Part shown: in pieces, positions 63,373-64,000 of the stretch
How positions within the stretch are numbered: the stretch's first letter is position 1
Layout: every line of letters starts with the position of its first letter
Assembly: GCF_006974125.1 (NCBI RefSeq)
Contig: NZ_CP037858.1
Coordinates: 1,798,001 to 1,862,000, forward strand
Length of the DNA stretch: 64,000 bases
Direction: 5' to 3'
From: Stenotrophomonas maltophilia
Lineage (GTDB): Bacteria > Pseudomonadota > Gammaproteobacteria > Xanthomonadales > Xanthomonadaceae
Made by a program: the position numbers and the translations under genes
The notes under the pieces: model-generated
The model's database searches: none
What the model was told of the DNA's origin: nothing
Seen by the model: the letters and a program-made list of their open reading frames with translations, nothing else

Positions 63373-64000
63373 TTACCAGCTGCCGGTGGTCTTGAACTCG
63401 GCGATGCCCTTCTTGAAGGCACCTTCGATGTCGTTGTCCCAACCGCCGGTGGCGTTGACCTTGCTGACCAGCTCGCCCTGGGTATTGGCGAAGTGGGCGT
63501 GCAGGCCTTCTTCGAACGCCAGCAGCTTGTTGACCGGCACGTCGTCGAGGTAACCCTCGTTGACGGCGTAGATCGACAGCGCCTGGTTGGCGATCGACAT
63601 CGGCGCGTACTGCTTCTGCTTCATCAGCTCGGTGACGCGCTGGCCGCGCTCCAGCTGCTTGCGGGTCGCTTCGTCCAGGTCCGAGGCGAACTGCGCGAAC
63701 GCAGCCAGCTCGCGGTACTGGGCCAGCGAGATACGGATGCCGCCCGACAGCTTCTTGATGATCTTGGTCTGGGCCGAGCCACCGACGCGCGACACCGAGA
63801 TACCGGCGTTCACGGCCGGGCGGATGCCGGCGTTGAACAGGTCGGTTTCCAGGAAGATCTGGCCGTCGGTGATCGAGATCACGTTGGTCGGAACGAAGGC
63901 GGACACGTCGCCGGCCTGGGTTTCGATGATCGGCAGCGCGGTCAGCGAACCGGTCTTGCCGGTGACCTTGCCTTCGGTGAACTTCTCGACGTATTCCTCG
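63373..64000 (-). CDS. atpA: ATP synthase F1 alpha subunit (partial, N-terminus outside window)
   Basis: C-terminal 208 residues of the non-catalytic alpha subunit. Seen: [31 protein letters not shown] (with the arginine finger) and the C-terminal helical domain. The stop TAA is at 63373-63375. The nucleotide-binding half lies beyond 64000. Confidence 0.97.
   Translation of the reverse strand, partial: EEYVEKFTEGKVTGKTGSLTALPIIETQAGDVSAFVPTNVISITDGQIFLETDLFNAGIRPAVNAGISVSRVGGSAQTKIIKKLSGGIRISLAQYRELAAFAQFASDLDEATRKQLERGQRVTELMKQKQYAPMSIANQALSIYAVNEGYLDDVPVNKLLAFEEGLHAHFANTQGELVSKVNATGGWDNDIEGAFKKGIAEFKTTGSW

Overview
The window is about 66% GC and reads as Stenotrophomonas, most likely S. 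maltophilia. Two things point there. One is the complete smeDEF multidrug efflux operon with its divergent TetR repressor smeT. The other is the many short GTAG-headed palindromes (SMAG-type REP elements) scattered between genes and inside several operons. No rRNA, tRNA, insertion sequence, prophage or CRISPR array is visible. About 61 protein genes are supported, including one cut off at each window end (mrdA, atpA).

Layout. 1-4434 (minus): cell-shape operon mreB-mreC-mreD-mrdA; the MreC C-terminus is built from translated intergenic repeats. 4719-10256: PfkB kinase, HAD phosphatase, two lipoproteins (one an M1 aminopeptidase) and ubiE. 10337-12137 (plus): a cytosine-deaminase-like enzyme and three small proteins. 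12221-18884: smeF-smeE-smeD facing smeT, with the operator between them. 18930-25558: an oxidoreductase, then lptM-dapF-DUF484-xerC-DUF3079-hslV-hslU on the minus strand; hslV has a clear heat-shock (sigma-32) promoter. 25613-32451: two secreted S9 peptidases around an aminotransferase, then a small membrane protein and a lipocalin. 32522-35865: metN-metI without metQ, an EamA exporter and YajQ. 35977-40029 (minus): aryl-type aldehyde and alcohol dehydrogenases followed by an AcoR-like regulator that lacks the AAA+ domain. 40223-49433: DUF1415, SDR, oligopeptidase A (second likely sigma-32 promoter), a PLP enzyme, two glyoxalase-fold proteins, a CBS-pair protein and glmS. 49637-57435 (plus): a MacA/MacB-like ABC exporter operon, a PDZ protein, an NtrC-type response regulator and its histidine kinase. 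57856-64000: GNAT, glmU, a GtrA-like protein and atpC-atpD-atpG-atpA.

The most interesting unit is 49509-57435. The exporter operon starts at a textbook sigma-54 promoter (GG-N10-GC). About 85 bp upstream lies a cluster of four GTGTCCG-type half sites, and the operon ends with its own sigma-54 activator (GAYTGA loop) and sensor kinase, so it looks like a self-contained envelope-stress-type circuit. A secreted PDZ protein is embedded in it.

The second theme is repeat biology. Besides SMAGs there are two copies of a 27-bp-arm inverted repeat (one a perfect 68-bp palindrome), three GGGGTC...GACCCC hairpins, a 25-bp perfect inverted repeat enclosing a foldable core, and repeats that have entered the mreC reading frame. 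Family names rest on recognition of motifs and gene order; no database search was run.
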